Position numbers and translations under genes: made by a program. A DNA stretch of 64,000 bases. It comes from Pseudomonas sp. GR 6-02. GTDB taxonomy: Bacteria; Pseudomonadota; Gammaproteobacteria; Pseudomonadales; Pseudomonadaceae. Position 1 is the first letter of the stretch; the number at the start of each line of letters is the position of its first letter. This document shows positions 47,881 to 57,498 of this stretch, in pieces. The notes below the pieces were generated by a model. That model was given only the letters and a program-made list of their open reading frames with translations. It was not told where the DNA came from and made no database searches. Location: NCBI RefSeq assembly GCF_001655615.1, contig NZ_CP011567.1, positions 558,001 to 622,000 of the forward strand. The letters are read 5' to 3'.

Positions 47881-50367
47881 ATGCCTGACCTGCTTGACTG
47901 CTACCCGTTGACTGCGGGCACCTATCACGAACTGCTCGACAACAGCGGCGCCGTGCGCCCGCACTGGCGGCGGCTGTTCGATCAATTGCAACGCAGCACG
48001 CCAGCGCAACTGGTGCAGCGTCAGGCGCTGCTGACCCGACAGATTCAGGAAAACGGCGTGACCTACAACGTCTACGCCGACCCCAAGGGCGCTGATCGGC
48101 CATGGGAGCTGGATTTGTTGCCTCATGTGATTGCAGCCGATGAGTGGCAGCAGCTTTCGGCCGGGATCGCTCAACGGGCGCGTTTGCTCAATGCTGTGCT
48201 GGCGGACCTGTACGGTCCTCAACGCTTGATCGCCGAAGGCCTGCTGCCGGCTGAACTGGTGTTCGGTCATAACAACTTCCTCTGGCCTTGCCAGGGCATC
48301 GCACCGCCCGACGGGGCCTTTCTGCATCTGTATGCCGTGGATTTGGCGCGCACGCCTGACGGTCGCTGGTGGGTGACCGCCGACCGGACTCAAGCACCCT
48401 CCGGTGCCGGTTACGCCCTGGAAAACCGCACCATCGTGTCCCGGGCCTTCCCCGAGTTGTATCGCGACTTGAAGGTGCGGCACCTGGCCGGGTTCTTCCG
48501 CACACTTCAGGAAACACTCGCCCGGCAGGCGCCGAGCGACGATGAAGCGCCGCTGGTGGTCCTGCTGACACCGGGGCGTTTCAACGAAAGCTATTTTGAG
48601 CACTTGTACCTGGCTCGTCAGCTCGGTTATCCACTGGTGGAAGGCGGTGATCTGACCGTGCGCGATGCCACGGTCTATCTGAAAACCTTGAGCGGGTTGC
48701 GCCGGGTTCACGCGATCATGCGTCGGCTCGACGATGATTTCTGCGACCCGCTGGAGCTGCGCACCGACTCGGCCCTTGGCGTGCCAGGGCTGCTCGAAGC
48801 GGTGCGTCAGGGCCGGGTGCTGGTGGCCAACGCCCTCGGCAGCGGTGTGCTGGAGTCGCCGGGTTTGCTGGGCTTCCTGCCGAAAATCAATCAATTCCTG
48901 TTCGGTGAAGAGTTGATCCTGCCGTCCATCGCAACTTGGTGGTGCGGCGAAGCGCCGGTGCTGGCCCAGGCCCTGGAAAAACTGCCGGAACTGTTGATCA
49001 AGCCGGCGTTTCCGTCGCAGAGCTTTGCACCGGTGTTTGGGCGTGATTTGAGTGAAAAACAGCGCCAGGCTCTGGCCGAGCGCATGCAGGCACGGCCTTA
49101 TGCCTATGTTGCGCAAGAATTGGCGCAACTGTCCCAGGCGCCGATCTGGCAGGCCGAAGGCGGACAGTTGCAACCGCGAGCCATCGGCATGCGCGTGTAT
49201 GCGGTGGCCAGTCGGGAGGGTTATCGAGTGCTGCCCGGTGGCCTGACCCGGGTTGCCGCCGAGGCCGATGCCGAAGCGGTGTCGATGCAACGCGGCGGCG
49301 CGAGCAAAGACACCTGGGTGTTGGGCGATCGCCCACCCAGCGGCGAACAATGGAAAGCCCAGCGCAACATTGGCGTTCACGATCTGGTACGTCGTGATCC
49401 GTATCTGCCATCGCGGGTGGTCGAGAACCTGTTCTGGTTCGGCCGTTATTGCGAGCGCTGCGATGACAGCGCGCGGCTGCTGCGGGTCATGCTCGCGCGC
49501 TATGTCGATGGCGATGACCCGCAAGCCCTGGAGGCGGCGGTCGATCTCGGTGAACGCCTGAATCTGTTGCCGGAGGAGGGTGAGTTGCCGGAACGATTGC
49601 TGGCGGCGCTGCTCGGCGATGATTGGCCGTTCAGCCTGCGCTCCAATCTGCAGCGTTTGCAGTGGGCGGCGTCGCAAGTACGCGGCAAGCTCTCGCGAGA
49701 GAACTGGCAAGCGCTGGTGGAGTTGCAGCGCGAGGCCATGGAGCTGGAAACCGAAGAGCCGGATTTCGGCGAGTTGCTGGACTTCCTCAACCGGTTGGTA
49801 ATGTCGCTGGCGGCGCTGTCCGGCTTTGCTCTCGACGACATGACCCGGGACGAAGGCTGGCGTTTCCTGATGATCGGTCGGCGGATCGAACGGCTGCAAT
49901 TTCTCAGCGGCAGTCTGGCGGCGTTTTTGCGCGGTGCCGGGGCTTTCGATCAGGCCGGGCTGGAATGGCTGCTGGAACTGGGTAACAGCAGCATCACCTA
50001 CCGCTCGCGGTACCTGGCGGTGGCGCAATTGATCCCGGTGCTTGACCTGTTGCTGCTCGATGAACAAAACCCGCACGCGGTGCTGTTCCAGTTGAAACTG
50101 GTGACCCGTACGTTGAAGCGCTTGAACGACGACTTCGGCGCGCCGCGCGAAACAGGTCTGCTGCAGTTGGTGGAGCGGTTGGCGCACTTCGATCTGGGCT
50201 GCCTGGAGAACTCGCTGTTCGGCGAGGCCAGTGTTCACGCCGCCATAGAGGGGTTGGCGGATCTGCTGCAAGAGATCGCCGATGCCAGCGGACAGGTGTC
50301 GGATCGCCTGGCCTTGCGCCATTTCGCCCATGTCGATGATGTCAGCCAGCGCACGGTGTCCGTCTGA
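47881..50367 (+). CDS. Circularly permuted ATP-grasp ligase fused to an alpha-E domain
   Basis: 828 residues from the ATG at 47881 (MPDLLDCYPLTAGTYHELLD); a 7-residue longer frame exists. The first 500 residues are a circularly permuted ATP-grasp domain, with RQIQENGVTYNVY-like start, FGHNNFLWPCQGI, LTPGRFNESYFEHLYLARQL, and the SGVLESPGLLGFLPKINQFL region. From about residue 510 (RVVENLFWFGRYCERCDDSA) an alpha-E helical domain follows to the end. ATP-grasp ligases form amide bonds, and the domain pair is often encoded as two proteins, so this is a fused form. Substrate unknown. The stop overlaps the next start (TGATG). Confidence 0.85.
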   Translation: MPDLLDCYPLTAGTYHELLDNSGAVRPHWRRLFDQLQRSTPAQLVQRQALLTRQIQENGVTYNVYADPKGADRPWELDLLPHVIAADEWQQLSAGIAQRARLLNAVLADLYGPQRLIAEGLLPAELVFGHNNFLWPCQGIAPPDGAFLHLYAVDLARTPDGRWWVTADRTQAPSGAGYALENRTIVSRAFPELYRDLKVRHLAGFFRTLQETLARQAPSDDEAPLVVLLTPGRFNESYFEHLYLARQLGYPLVEGGDLTVRDATVYLKTLSGLRRVHAIMRRLDDDFCDPLELRTDSALGVPGLLEAVRQGRVLVANALGSGVLESPGLLGFLPKINQFLFGEELILPSIATWWCGEAPVLAQALEKLPELLIKPAFPSQSFAPVFGRDLSEKQRQALAERMQARPYAYVAQELAQLSQAPIWQAEGGQLQPRAIGMRVYAVASREGYRVLPGGLTRVAAEADAEAVSMQRGGASKDTWVLGDRPPSGEQWKAQRNIGVHDLVRRDPYLPSRVVENLFWFGRYCERCDDSARLLRVMLARYVDGDDPQALEAAVDLGERLNLLPEEGELPERLLAALLGDDWPFSLRSNLQRLQWAASQVRGKLSRENWQALVELQREAMELETEEPDFGELLDFLNRLVMSLAALSGFALDDMTRDEGWRFLMIGRRIERLQFLSGSLAAFLRGAGAFDQAGLEWLLELGNSSITYRSRYLAVAQLIPVLDLLLLDEQNPHAVLFQLKLVTRTLKRLNDDFGAPRETGLLQLVERLAHFDLGCLENSLFGEASVHAAIEGLADLLQEIADASGQVSDRLALRHFAHVDDVSQRTVSV

Positions 50368-51257
50368 TGAGTGCCCATTACCAGATTTTCCACGACACCC
50401 ATTATCACTACGACAGCCCGGTGTCCCTGGCCCAGCAACTGGCGCATCTGTGGCCGCGCGCCTGTGCCTGGCAGCGCTGCACCGAACAGCAGTTGCAGAT
50501 CAGTCCCCAGCCGACTTCACGCCGGGATGAGCTGGATGTGTTCGGCAATCCGCTGACCCGGTTGGCGTTCGAGCGCCCCCACGATGAATTGCTGGTCAAC
50601 GCTCGGCTCACCGTCGAAGTGCTGGAACGGCCGTCGCTGGACTTCAATCAATCGCCGGCCTGGGAAGCGACCTGCAACGCGCTGACCTACAGCGGTCAGC
50701 CACTCTCGCCTGCGTTGCTGGAAGCCTGCCGTTACCGCTTCGAATCGCCCTACGTGCATTTGAAACGCAGTTTCGTCGAGTTCTCCGAAAGTTGCTTTCC
50801 TGCTGGCCGGCCATTGCTGCTGGGTGTTCAAGCGTTGATGGAGAAGATCTTCAGCGAGTTCACCTTCGACGCCGAGGCGACCCAAGTGGCGACGCCGTTG
50901 GTGGAAGTGCTGGAGAGGCGTCGTGGGGTTTGCCAGGACTTCGCGCATTTGATGCTCGCTTGCCTGCGCTCCCGTGGGTTGGCGGCGCGGTACATCAGTG
51001 GCTATCTGCTGACACAGCCCCCACCGGGCCAGCCAAGGCTGATCGGCGCCGATGCATCGCATGCATGGGTATCGGTGTTTTGCCCGGTGTTGGGTTGGGT
51101 GGATTTTGACCCGACCAACAATGTGCAACCGGCGCTGGAGCACATCACCCTGGCCTGGGGCCGGGACTTTTCCGATGTGTCGCCGTTGCGCGGGGTGATT
51201 CTGGGCGGTGGCAGCCATGATCCCGAAGTTCGGGTGACAGTGATGCCATTGGAATAG
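50367..51257 (+). CDS. Transglutaminase-like protein
   Basis: 296 residues (MSAHYQIFHDTHYHYDSPVS). A Bact_transglu_N domain (1-80) precedes the catalytic domain with RRGVCQDFAHLMLACLRSRG (Cys near 188), ASHAWVSVFCPVLGW (His near 230) and VDFDPTNN (Asp near 245). Probable amidohydrolase or protease acting on an isopeptide. It closes a three-gene unit with the ligase, where two transglutaminase-like enzymes flank one ligase. Confidence 0.85.
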   Translation: MSAHYQIFHDTHYHYDSPVSLAQQLAHLWPRACAWQRCTEQQLQISPQPTSRRDELDVFGNPLTRLAFERPHDELLVNARLTVEVLERPSLDFNQSPAWEATCNALTYSGQPLSPALLEACRYRFESPYVHLKRSFVEFSESCFPAGRPLLLGVQALMEKIFSEFTFDAEATQVATPLVEVLERRRGVCQDFAHLMLACLRSRGLAARYISGYLLTQPPPGQPRLIGADASHAWVSVFCPVLGWVDFDPTNNVQPALEHITLAWGRDFSDVSPLRGVILGGGSHDPEVRVTVMPLE

Positions 51258-51386
51258 CGCAGACCCCATGCGGGAATGTGTTTTTTGGAGGAGGGTTTCA
51301 AATTGGCCTGTGAGGGCCAGCAACATCGTTGCTGACCCTGGACACAGATCCGGTGGGCCTGATCAGATCATCGGGCCCTGAGGGTC

Positions 51387-51578
51387 TCAGGCGTCGGGCG
51401 CCTGATCTTTCGGTGCTTCAACATCATCTTCTGCCGCCACTTCACCTTCTGCATCCGGGTTCAGTGCTGCTGCTTCTTCTTCAGCTGTAGCTTTCTTGCG
51501 CTGAAGCTTTTCCTCTTTCTTCTGCTCCTTGGCCAAGTCTCTCTGACGTTTGGCGAAGGAATAATTAGGTTTAGCCAT
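51387..51578 (-). CDS. Small charged protein of unknown function
   Basis: 63 residues (MAKPNYSFAKRQRDLAKEQK), start at 51578 with GAGGA 7 nt before. The first half is strongly basic (lysine and arginine), the second acidic (EEEAAALNPDAEGEVAAEDD). No membrane or fold marks. Similar short proteins are common in pseudomonads. A shorter start than the upstream frame is favoured by composition. It lies downstream of the LOG gene on the same strand. Confidence 0.7.
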   Translation of the reverse strand: MAKPNYSFAKRQRDLAKEQKKEEKLQRKKATAEEEAAALNPDAEGEVAAEDDVEAPKDQAPDA

Positions 51579-51646
51579 GGGCGATCCTCTGGGGTCGAAG
51601 GTGAGGTTGAGCGGCGCATATTCTGCCCTGTATCGGCACCGAGCCG

Positions 51647-52234
51647 TTAGCTGGGTTTTTGCTCGGTCCATTTTGGCGGTACCGAGGGTTGCCAGGCGTC
51701 CAGTGCATCGAGCAGGGTTTGCGGTGATTCGCTCATTTGCAGCATGTCACGGTGCTGCCCGCGAACGAAGCCTTCGCCGACGATATGATCGAGAAAAGAC
51801 GTCAACTTGCTGTAGAAACCGTTCACTTCCAGCAAACCCAGCGGTTTGCCGTGATAACCGAGCTGGCCCCAGGTCCAGACTTCGAACAGCTCTTCCAGCG
51901 TGCCCAGACCGCCGGGCAGGGCAATGAAGGCATCGCTGAGCTCGGCCATTCGCGCCTTGCGCGCATGCATGCCGTCGACCACTTCCAGGCGGGTCAGGCC
52001 ACTGTGGCCGATTTCCTTGTCCTTGAGGCTCTGCGGAATGATCCCGATCACTTCGCCGCCGGCCGCCAGTGCGGCATCTGCCACAATTCCCATCAGCCCG
52101 ACGGCGCCCCCGCCATAGACCAGGGTCAGCTTGCGCTCGGCCAATGCTCGCCCCAGGGCGACAGCCGCCTCACGATAAGCCGGATTGGTGCCGGTGCTGG
52201 CACCGCAAAATACACAAACGGACGTTAAAGACAT
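51647..52234 (-). CDS. LOG-family protein (TIGR00730 type)
   Basis: 195 residues ([20 protein letters not shown]), start at 52234 favoured by a GGAGCAAGGC upstream. The Rossmann motif [19 protein letters not shown] and the signature [16 protein letters not shown] are those of cytokinin riboside 5'-monophosphate phosphoribohydrolases. In bacteria the family removes the ribose from nucleotide monophosphates. The exact substrate is not known here. Confidence 0.88.
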   Translation of the reverse strand: MSLTSVCVFCGASTGTNPAYREAAVALGRALAERKLTLVYGGGAVGLMGIVADAALAAGGEVIGIIPQSLKDKEIGHSGLTRLEVVDGMHARKARMAELSDAFIALPGGLGTLEELFEVWTWGQLGYHGKPLGLLEVNGFYSKLTSFLDHIVGEGFVRGQHRDMLQMSESPQTLLDALDAWQPSVPPKWTEQKPS

Positions 52235-52294
52235 GCCTTGCTCCATGGTCAATCAGGACCACAGAGTAAAGGCAGGCTCGTATCGTTCCAAGGG

Positions 52295-52384
52295 TTAAAC
52301 CGCGCGTTCAGGTGTTTCGTAAGTGCCACTGGCGCCACAGGCGTAGGCGGCCAACAAACTGCTCAACAAGCTGCTGAAAGACAT
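52295..52384 (-). CDS. Candidate 29-residue small protein
   Basis: ATG at 52384, stop TAA at 52295-52297, giving MSFSSLLSSLLAAYACGASG and nine more residues. GGAG lies 9 nt before the start. The N-terminal half is amphipathic to hydrophobic. It sits alone between the LOG gene and azurin. It may be a real small protein or a chance frame. Confidence 0.3.
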   Translation of the reverse strand: MSFSSLLSSLLAAYACGASGTYETPERAV

Positions 52385-52480
52385 GACAGGCGCTCCAGGT
52401 GAGTAATGATGGCCCTGATGATAGGGCCGTCCCAGACGTCTGGCTGGTAGATTGTTTCGATGGGGGTCATAGCCCGAAAG

Positions 52481-52507
52481 TTGTATACAATTTTTGATTC
52501 AGGTCAT
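52481..52507 (+). promoter_or_regulatory. Possible operators before azurin
   Basis: A perfect 10-bp palindrome TTGTATACAA at 52481-52490, of the kind bound by GntR-type regulators. Next to it TTGAT-TCAG-GTCAT at 52494-52507 has one good and one poor half of the Anr/FNR box TTGAT-N4-ATCAA. Azurin genes elsewhere are Anr-controlled. Confidence 0.35.
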
Positions 52508-52579
52508 AGGAACTTGCGAAGATTTCAGGCAGTCTTCTGTCCATTCGCACTTTTGTTAACCCTGCCTTGGAGATTCACC

Positions 52580-53026
52580 ATGTTTGCCAAACTTGTTGCG
52601 GTATCCCTGCTGACACTGGCCAGCAGCCAATTGATGGCTGCCGAGTGCAAAACGACCATCGACTCCACCGATCAGATGTCCTTCAACACCAAGGCCATTG
52701 AAATCGACAAAAGCTGCAAGACCTTCACCGTTGAACTGACCCACTCCGGCAGCCTGCCGAAAAACGTCATGGGCCATAACCTGGTGATCAGCAAAGAGGC
52801 TGACATGCAGCCGATCGCCACCGACGGCCTGTCGGCTGGCATCGACAAGAATTACCTGAAAGAAGGTGATACCCGTGTCATCGCTCACACCAAAGTCATC
52901 GGCGCTGGCGAAAAGGACTCTCTGACCATCGATGTGTCGAAGCTCAATGCAGCCGAAAAATACGGCTTCTTCTGCTCGTTCCCGGGCCACATCTCGATGA
53001 TGAAAGGCACGGTTACACTGAAGTAA
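52580..53026 (+). CDS. azu: Azurin
   Basis: 148 residues with a signal peptide ([20 protein letters not shown], mature start [11 protein letters not shown]). The type-1 copper ligands are present: His in VMGHNLVI, and Cys, His and Met in [15 protein letters not shown]. It is a periplasmic electron carrier to nitrite or oxygen reductases. The ATG at 52580 follows GGAG within TTGGAGATTCACC. A strong terminator follows. Confidence 0.97.
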   Translation: MFAKLVAVSLLTLASSQLMAAECKTTIDSTDQMSFNTKAIEIDKSCKTFTVELTHSGSLPKNVMGHNLVISKEADMQPIATDGLSAGIDKNYLKEGDTRVIAHTKVIGAGEKDSLTIDVSKLNAAEKYGFFCSFPGHISMMKGTVTLK

Positions 53027-53041
53027 TCGATTCAAACGCAT

Positions 53042-53072
53042 AAAAAAAGCGTCCACCCGGGACGCTTTTTTT
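53042..53072 (+). terminator. Rho-independent terminator of azurin
   Basis: A7-GCGTCC and GGACGC-T7 around a 5-nt loop, 15 nt after the azu stop and before the convergent nadE end. Confidence 0.9.
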
Positions 53073-53097
53073 GTGCTCATTTCTACAGGGGACAGAA

Positions 53098-53925
53098 TCA
53101 AGGCGCGAACGGCATCACACGCTTGTGATGTGTTTTCTTGTACGTATCACAAATGATCTTGAACGCTTCCTCGCGCACCGGTTCGCCGTGCAGGAAGGCG
53201 TCGATCTCGGCGTAGGTCACGCCGTGGGATGCTTCGTCCGGTTTGCCCGGCGACAGGTCTTCGAGGTCGGCGGTCGGGATTTTCTCCACCAGCGACTCTG
53301 GCGCGCCGAAGCTGCGGGCAATCGCCCGGACCTGGTTTTTCACCAGGCCGCTCAGCGGTGCGAGGTCGCAGGCGCCGTCACCGAACTTGGTGAAGAAACC
53401 CATCACGGCTTCTGCCGCGTGGTCGGTGCCGATCACCAGGCCATGAGCCGCACCGGCGATGGTGTATTGCGCGACCATGCGCATCCGCGCCTTGGTATTG
53501 CCCAATACGAAATCCACCCAGACGGCCTCTTTGCCTTCGAAGGCTGCCACTTCGCCGGCCAGGGATTTGACTGCGGGGCCGATGTTCACCGTGTGGCGTT
53601 CGTCCGGGGCGATGAAGTCCACCGAGGCCTGGGCATCGTGTTCATCGAACTGCGTCTGGTACGGCAGGCGCACGGCGATGAACTTGTAGCTGTTATCACC
53701 GGTACGCTCACGCAGTTCACGGATGGCGCGTTGGGCCAGTAGGCCGGCGGTCAGGGAATCGACGCCGCCGCTGATACCGAGCACCAGGGTCTTGAGCCCG
53801 GAATTGACCAGGCAATCCTGAATGAAGGTGATTCGCCGGGCGACTTCAGCCTCAAGGGCGAGTTGATCCACGAACGGCGGTTGGACCTTGAGCTGTTCAG
53901 CAATCTCACGCTGTACGGCTTGCAT
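53098..53925 (-). CDS. nadE: NH3-dependent NAD+ synthetase
   Basis: 275 residues from ATG 53925 ([20 protein letters not shown]), with AAGGAG in the end of pncB as its ribosome site. The P-loop [12 protein letters not shown] and the motifs [20 protein letters not shown] and [12 protein letters not shown] are those of the short, ammonia-using form. It amidates nicotinate adenine dinucleotide in the last step of NAD synthesis. It is the second gene of pncB-nadE. Confidence 0.96.
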   Translation of the reverse strand: MQAVQREIAEQLKVQPPFVDQLALEAEVARRITFIQDCLVNSGLKTLVLGISGGVDSLTAGLLAQRAIRELRERTGDNSYKFIAVRLPYQTQFDEHDAQASVDFIAPDERHTVNIGPAVKSLAGEVAAFEGKEAVWVDFVLGNTKARMRMVAQYTIAGAAHGLVIGTDHAAEAVMGFFTKFGDGACDLAPLSGLVKNQVRAIARSFGAPESLVEKIPTADLEDLSPGKPDEASHGVTYAEIDAFLHGEPVREEAFKIICDTYKKTHHKRVMPFAP

Positions 53926-53929
53926 GAAT

Positions 53930-55156
53930 TCACTCCTTGCTTGATGTACTGGAAAGGGTGGCAGGTACTTGGAAAACGTGTCGCAAATAGGCGACGAAAT
54001 TCGGGTCTTTGCAGTGAGTCTTGCCAGGCTCATCAGAAATCTTGGCCACCGGTTGGCCGTTGCATGCAGTCATTTTAAGCACGATGCTCATCGGTTCGAC
54101 ACCCGGAATATCGCAGGTCAGGTTAGTGCCGATGCCGAAACTGACATTGATCCGACCACGTAACGCCCGAAAAATCTCCAGAGACTTGGGCAACGTCAGG
54201 CTGTCGGAAAACACCAGGGTCTTGCTCATCGGGTCGATGCCCAGCTTGTGATAGTGGGCGATGGCCTTTTCCGCCCAGAGCACCGGGTCACCGGAGTCGT
54301 GACGCAAGCCGTCGAAGAGCTTGGCAAAGAACAGGTCGAAATCGCCGAGAAACGCATCGGAAGTGATGCAGTCGGTCAGGGCGATCCCCAGCAGGCCACG
54401 GTACTCGCGGACCCAGCAGTCGAGGGCGGCGATCTGGCTGTCGATCAGCCGCGGACCGAGTTGCTGGTGGGCCATGATCCATTCGTGGGCCATGGTGCCC
54501 AGCGGCTTCATATCCAGCTCGCGGGACAGGTGCACGTTGCTGGTGCCGACGAAGCGACCGGGGAAGTCGTGCTTGAGCACGTTCACCACTTCTTCCTGCA
54601 CGCGATACGAGAAGCGCCGGCGAGTGCCGAAATCGGCTACCTGCAACTCGGACAATTCATCGGTGCTGGCGTTGGCGGTCAACCAGTCGAACTTGCGATA
54701 GAGCTGCTCACGGGCCTGTTCCAGGACGATTTCCCGGTAGCGATAGCGGTTGCGCACTTCGCTGACCATGGCCAGCAACGGCACTTCGAACAGAATCACG
54801 TGCAGCCACGGCCCGCGCAGGCGGATGAACAACTCGCCGTTTTCAATGCCGGTGTGGATATAGCGCAGATTGAAACGGAACAGCCCGAGAAAGCGCAGGA
54901 AGTCCGGTTTCAGGAAGCTGATGCGCTCCAGGAAGCTCAGCTGATCGGCGCTCAGGCTCAACTCGGCCAGACGCTCGATCTGGAAACGGATCTCCGCCAG
55001 GTACGGGCGCAGATCCTCGCTGTTACGGCAACGAAACTCCCATTCGACTTCCACGTTAGGGTAGTTGTGCAGCACCGCCTGCATCATCGTCAGTTTGTAG
55101 AAGTCGGTGTCGAGCAGGTTCTGCACGATGCGATCGGCAAACACACTCTCGCTCAT
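53930..55156 (-). CDS. pncB: Nicotinate phosphoribosyltransferase
   Basis: 408 residues ([20 protein letters not shown]). [20 protein letters not shown] at the N-terminus and the conserved [23 protein letters not shown] (in part) with the catalytic His in TMAHEW match the family. It makes nicotinate mononucleotide from nicotinate and PRPP. It is co-transcribed with nadE, 4 nt apart, forming an NAD salvage unit. Confidence 0.96.
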   Translation of the reverse strand: MSESVFADRIVQNLLDTDFYKLTMMQAVLHNYPNVEVEWEFRCRNSEDLRPYLAEIRFQIERLAELSLSADQLSFLERISFLKPDFLRFLGLFRFNLRYIHTGIENGELFIRLRGPWLHVILFEVPLLAMVSEVRNRYRYREIVLEQAREQLYRKFDWLTANASTDELSELQVADFGTRRRFSYRVQEEVVNVLKHDFPGRFVGTSNVHLSRELDMKPLGTMAHEWIMAHQQLGPRLIDSQIAALDCWVREYRGLLGIALTDCITSDAFLGDFDLFFAKLFDGLRHDSGDPVLWAEKAIAHYHKLGIDPMSKTLVFSDSLTLPKSLEIFRALRGRINVSFGIGTNLTCDIPGVEPMSIVLKMTACNGQPVAKISDEPGKTHCKDPNFVAYLRHVFQVPATLSSTSSKE

Positions 55157-55321
55157 AACGGGGTCTCCAGGCGGGTCGCGGCCCGTGGCAGCGACGTTGC
55201 AGCAGTTTCAATGAATGGGGCTAGTGGCGCATATCAGCGGTGAGGATTGCCAGCTTTTTTTTGTGTTCATGGTGGAATAATCACATGGCTGGCACCTTCA
55301 AATGCAAACACCTGTGGTTTC

Positions 55322-55483
55322 TCAGTTATCTGCTGTTGCCTCAAGCGCTGCCTGGATAACGAGCGTCAGGCTTTCCCAACTTCTTACATAGCCATCAAGG
55401 TGGGAGTGACGAGGAATAAGCCCTATTTCAATTGCCTTGATCATTGCTGCTTTTATCATTTCATGAGTCGCTGATTTGGCCAT
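55322..55483 (-). CDS. Unannotated 53-residue small protein after the helical protein
   Basis: Starts MAKSATHEMIKAAMIKAIEI and continues GLIPRHSHLDGYVRSWE to a TGA at 55322-55324. AAAGGA lies 10 nt upstream of the ATG, within the end of the previous gene, whose stop is 3 nt before. Mostly helical and basic. It looks like the small companion gene often seen with this family in pseudomonads, though I cannot name it. Confidence 0.6.
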   Translation of the reverse strand: MAKSATHEMIKAAMIKAIEIGLIPRHSHLDGYVRSWESLTLVIQAALEATADN

Positions 55484-55486
55484 GAC

Positions 55487-55744
55487 TTACAATCCTTTAA
55501 ATGTTATTTGGTCCAGCGCGTCGACACCGTCCTGTAGCAATAAATAGGCTGGAAGTATCAGGCGAAAAAAGTCAGTGTCATTAGTGTTTTTAACGGTTAC
55601 AGAGGTCAGTGCCTCTAAAAGGCTCGTTGCAGCGCGTATTCTGAAACAGGCATCTTCAAATAGTAGGTGGGGTGCGGCGTACGAATCAATATAAAAAGTT
55701 GGAATGTTGGATGCGTTGGATTTAAGAGGCTGGTAGCGATTCAC
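55487..55744 (-). CDS. Small alpha-helical protein, paralogue of 5944-6213
   Basis: 85 residues from the GTG at 55744, chosen because AAGGAG lies 7 nt before it and because the paralogue begins at the same point; an ATG at 55819 adds 25 residues with no counterpart. It reads NRYQPLKSNASNIPTFYID, RIRAATSLLEALTSVTVKN, and LLLQDGVDALDQITFKGL. Residue by residue it aligns with the 89-residue protein at 5944: about 35% identical by eye. Function unknown. Confidence 0.65.
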   Translation of the reverse strand: MNRYQPLKSNASNIPTFYIDSYAAPHLLFEDACFRIRAATSLLEALTSVTVKNTNDTDFFRLILPAYLLLQDGVDALDQITFKGL

Positions 55745-55828
55745 AGACGAACTCCTTGAGCGCGCTTGGGTTATGAGGGCGCGATTAATTGTTTTTGGGG
55801 GATGATGTTGCCTGGGCATTGCTTATCT

Positions 55829-55860
55829 GCTGAACCATTGCATAAGTGCAATGGTTCAGC
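55829..55860 (-). terminator. Terminator after the symporter gene
   Basis: Perfect 14-bp inverted repeat GCTGAACCATTGCA (55829-55842 and 55847-55860) around TAAG, 12 nt after the symporter stop. Confidence 0.7.
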
Positions 55861-55872
55861 GTCAATTGAAGT

Positions 55873-57324
55873 TTATGCGATCTGAGCTTTAGCTGGAGGC
55901 CGATCCGCAGGGTTCTTCGGCGGGAGAGGATTTTTTATCGCGGGCCAAGCTATCAAATCGAGATCCAGATCGCTGAATTTGCTTGAGTCAAAAACGGGGG
56001 TTTTTATTCCTGTGCGACGTTGTTCATCATAGTCGCCCAGGATTCGCATACAGACGTTGAATAGCAGTGTCATCGCAATAAGGTTAACCAAGGCCAAAAA
56101 TGTCATGGTGATGTCTGCAAACGCGAGCACCGTGGAAAGGTCCTCAACCGAACCCCAAAAGACCAGCATCAATACGGATATGCGGTACGCAATTAATGAT
56201 TTATGAGGCGCCGCGAATATGAACCGTAAACTGTTTTCTCCCAGATAGTAGTTGTAGAGCATTGCCGTGAACACAAACAAGGAAAGTACCACGCTGATGA
56301 ACACCCGACCCCAATCGCCTACTACCTCTGCCAGAGAGTTTTGCGCCAATGCAATTCCGTCGCCTTCGAAACCGGGAGCATAAAAACCGGAAAGCAAAAT
56401 GATCAACGCGGTACACGTGCAAATAATGATGGTATCGATGAAGACACTGAACGCCTGCACCACACCTTGTGCTATCGGATGGGCGATTTTTGCCGCAGAG
56501 GCGACGTTAGGTGCACTGCCCAGTCCTGCTTCATTGGAGAACACTCCGCGCCTTACCCCCATCATGATCGCACTGCCCACCAGCCCGCCAAAAGCCTGAT
56601 CCAGTCCGAACGCGCTTTTGACAATGCTGAGCAGCACTCCGGGGACTTGGTCAATTTGCAACACGATCACGTAAAGCGTTACACCGATATAGGCAATAAC
56701 TTTAAGGGGAACCAATAAGTCGGCGACCGCCGCGATGCGCTTTATACCGCCCACGAACACAATGCCCAGCAACAAAGACAGCGTGAGTCCGGACCATGTA
56801 GTCGATAAACCAAAAGCATTGTTGAGAGAATGCGATACGGCATGAGACTCAAGGCCATTGATGGCAAATCCGAAGGTCACCAAAAGCAGGAGCGCAGCAA
56901 TCGTTCCGAGCCAGCGTTTGCCCAGACCATGCTGGATGTACCAGGACGGACCCCCACGATATAGACCATTTCCATCGCAGCGCTTGTAGAGCTGGCCTAG
57001 TGAGCATTCGAAAAAGCTACTCGACATCCCCAATAGAGCGGTCATCCACATCCAGAACACCGCACCAGGGCCGCCCATACTCACGGCAATGCCGACACCA
57101 ACAATGTTGCCGGTTCCGACGCGACCGGCAAGGCTGAGCGTCAATGCTTGCAATGAACTCAAGTGATGATTGCCGGTATGCCAGCTGCCGTGTAATACCG
57201 AGATCATATGGATGAAGTATCGGAGCTGGACAAATCTTGACCGGATTGTGAAATAGCTTCCCAGCCCAAGAACTAAAGGTATCAAAACCTTACCAGAGAG
57301 AAAGTCGTTGATGATGTCAAGCAT
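55873..57324 (-). CDS. Alanine/glycine:sodium symporter (AgcS family)
   Basis: 483 residues with about 11 membrane helices. The family signature is GRVGTGNIVGVGIAVSMGGPGA near residue 68 (given in part), and NEAGLGSAPNVASAAK near 250. It imports small neutral amino acids with Na+. It is transcribed away from the XRE-type regulator at 57499 across 174 bp, so that regulator may control it. The GC content looks lower than that of neighbours. Confidence 0.9.
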   Translation of the reverse strand: MLDIINDFLSGKVLIPLVLGLGSYFTIRSRFVQLRYFIHMISVLHGSWHTGNHHLSSLQALTLSLAGRVGTGNIVGVGIAVSMGGPGAVFWMWMTALLGMSSSFFECSLGQLYKRCDGNGLYRGGPSWYIQHGLGKRWLGTIAALLLLVTFGFAINGLESHAVSHSLNNAFGLSTTWSGLTLSLLLGIVFVGGIKRIAAVADLLVPLKVIAYIGVTLYVIVLQIDQVPGVLLSIVKSAFGLDQAFGGLVGSAIMMGVRRGVFSNEAGLGSAPNVASAAKIAHPIAQGVVQAFSVFIDTIIICTCTALIILLSGFYAPGFEGDGIALAQNSLAEVVGDWGRVFISVVLSLFVFTAMLYNYYLGENSLRFIFAAPHKSLIAYRISVLMLVFWGSVEDLSTVLAFADITMTFLALVNLIAMTLLFNVCMRILGDYDEQRRTGIKTPVFDSSKFSDLDLDLIAWPAIKNPLPPKNPADRPPAKAQIA

Positions 57325-57498
57325 TCAAAGCTCCTTGCTTATGAGAGTGCTGGCGGATTTATGGTGTAGCGCGTCCTGAAGCTTTCAGGATTCGTAATAT
57401 CCGGTCATCTATCGTTGCGCGCAATTTCGCAAGTTGGTTAAAAATGATGCGAGTTGATGCTATGTTCGAGTCTTCTGGCGCTATTGTGATGGGTTTGT

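Noticed and set aside
55247..55474. 75-residue plus-strand frame rich in cysteine
   Set aside because: It is the complement of the better supported 53-residue minus-strand gene and has no ribosome site.
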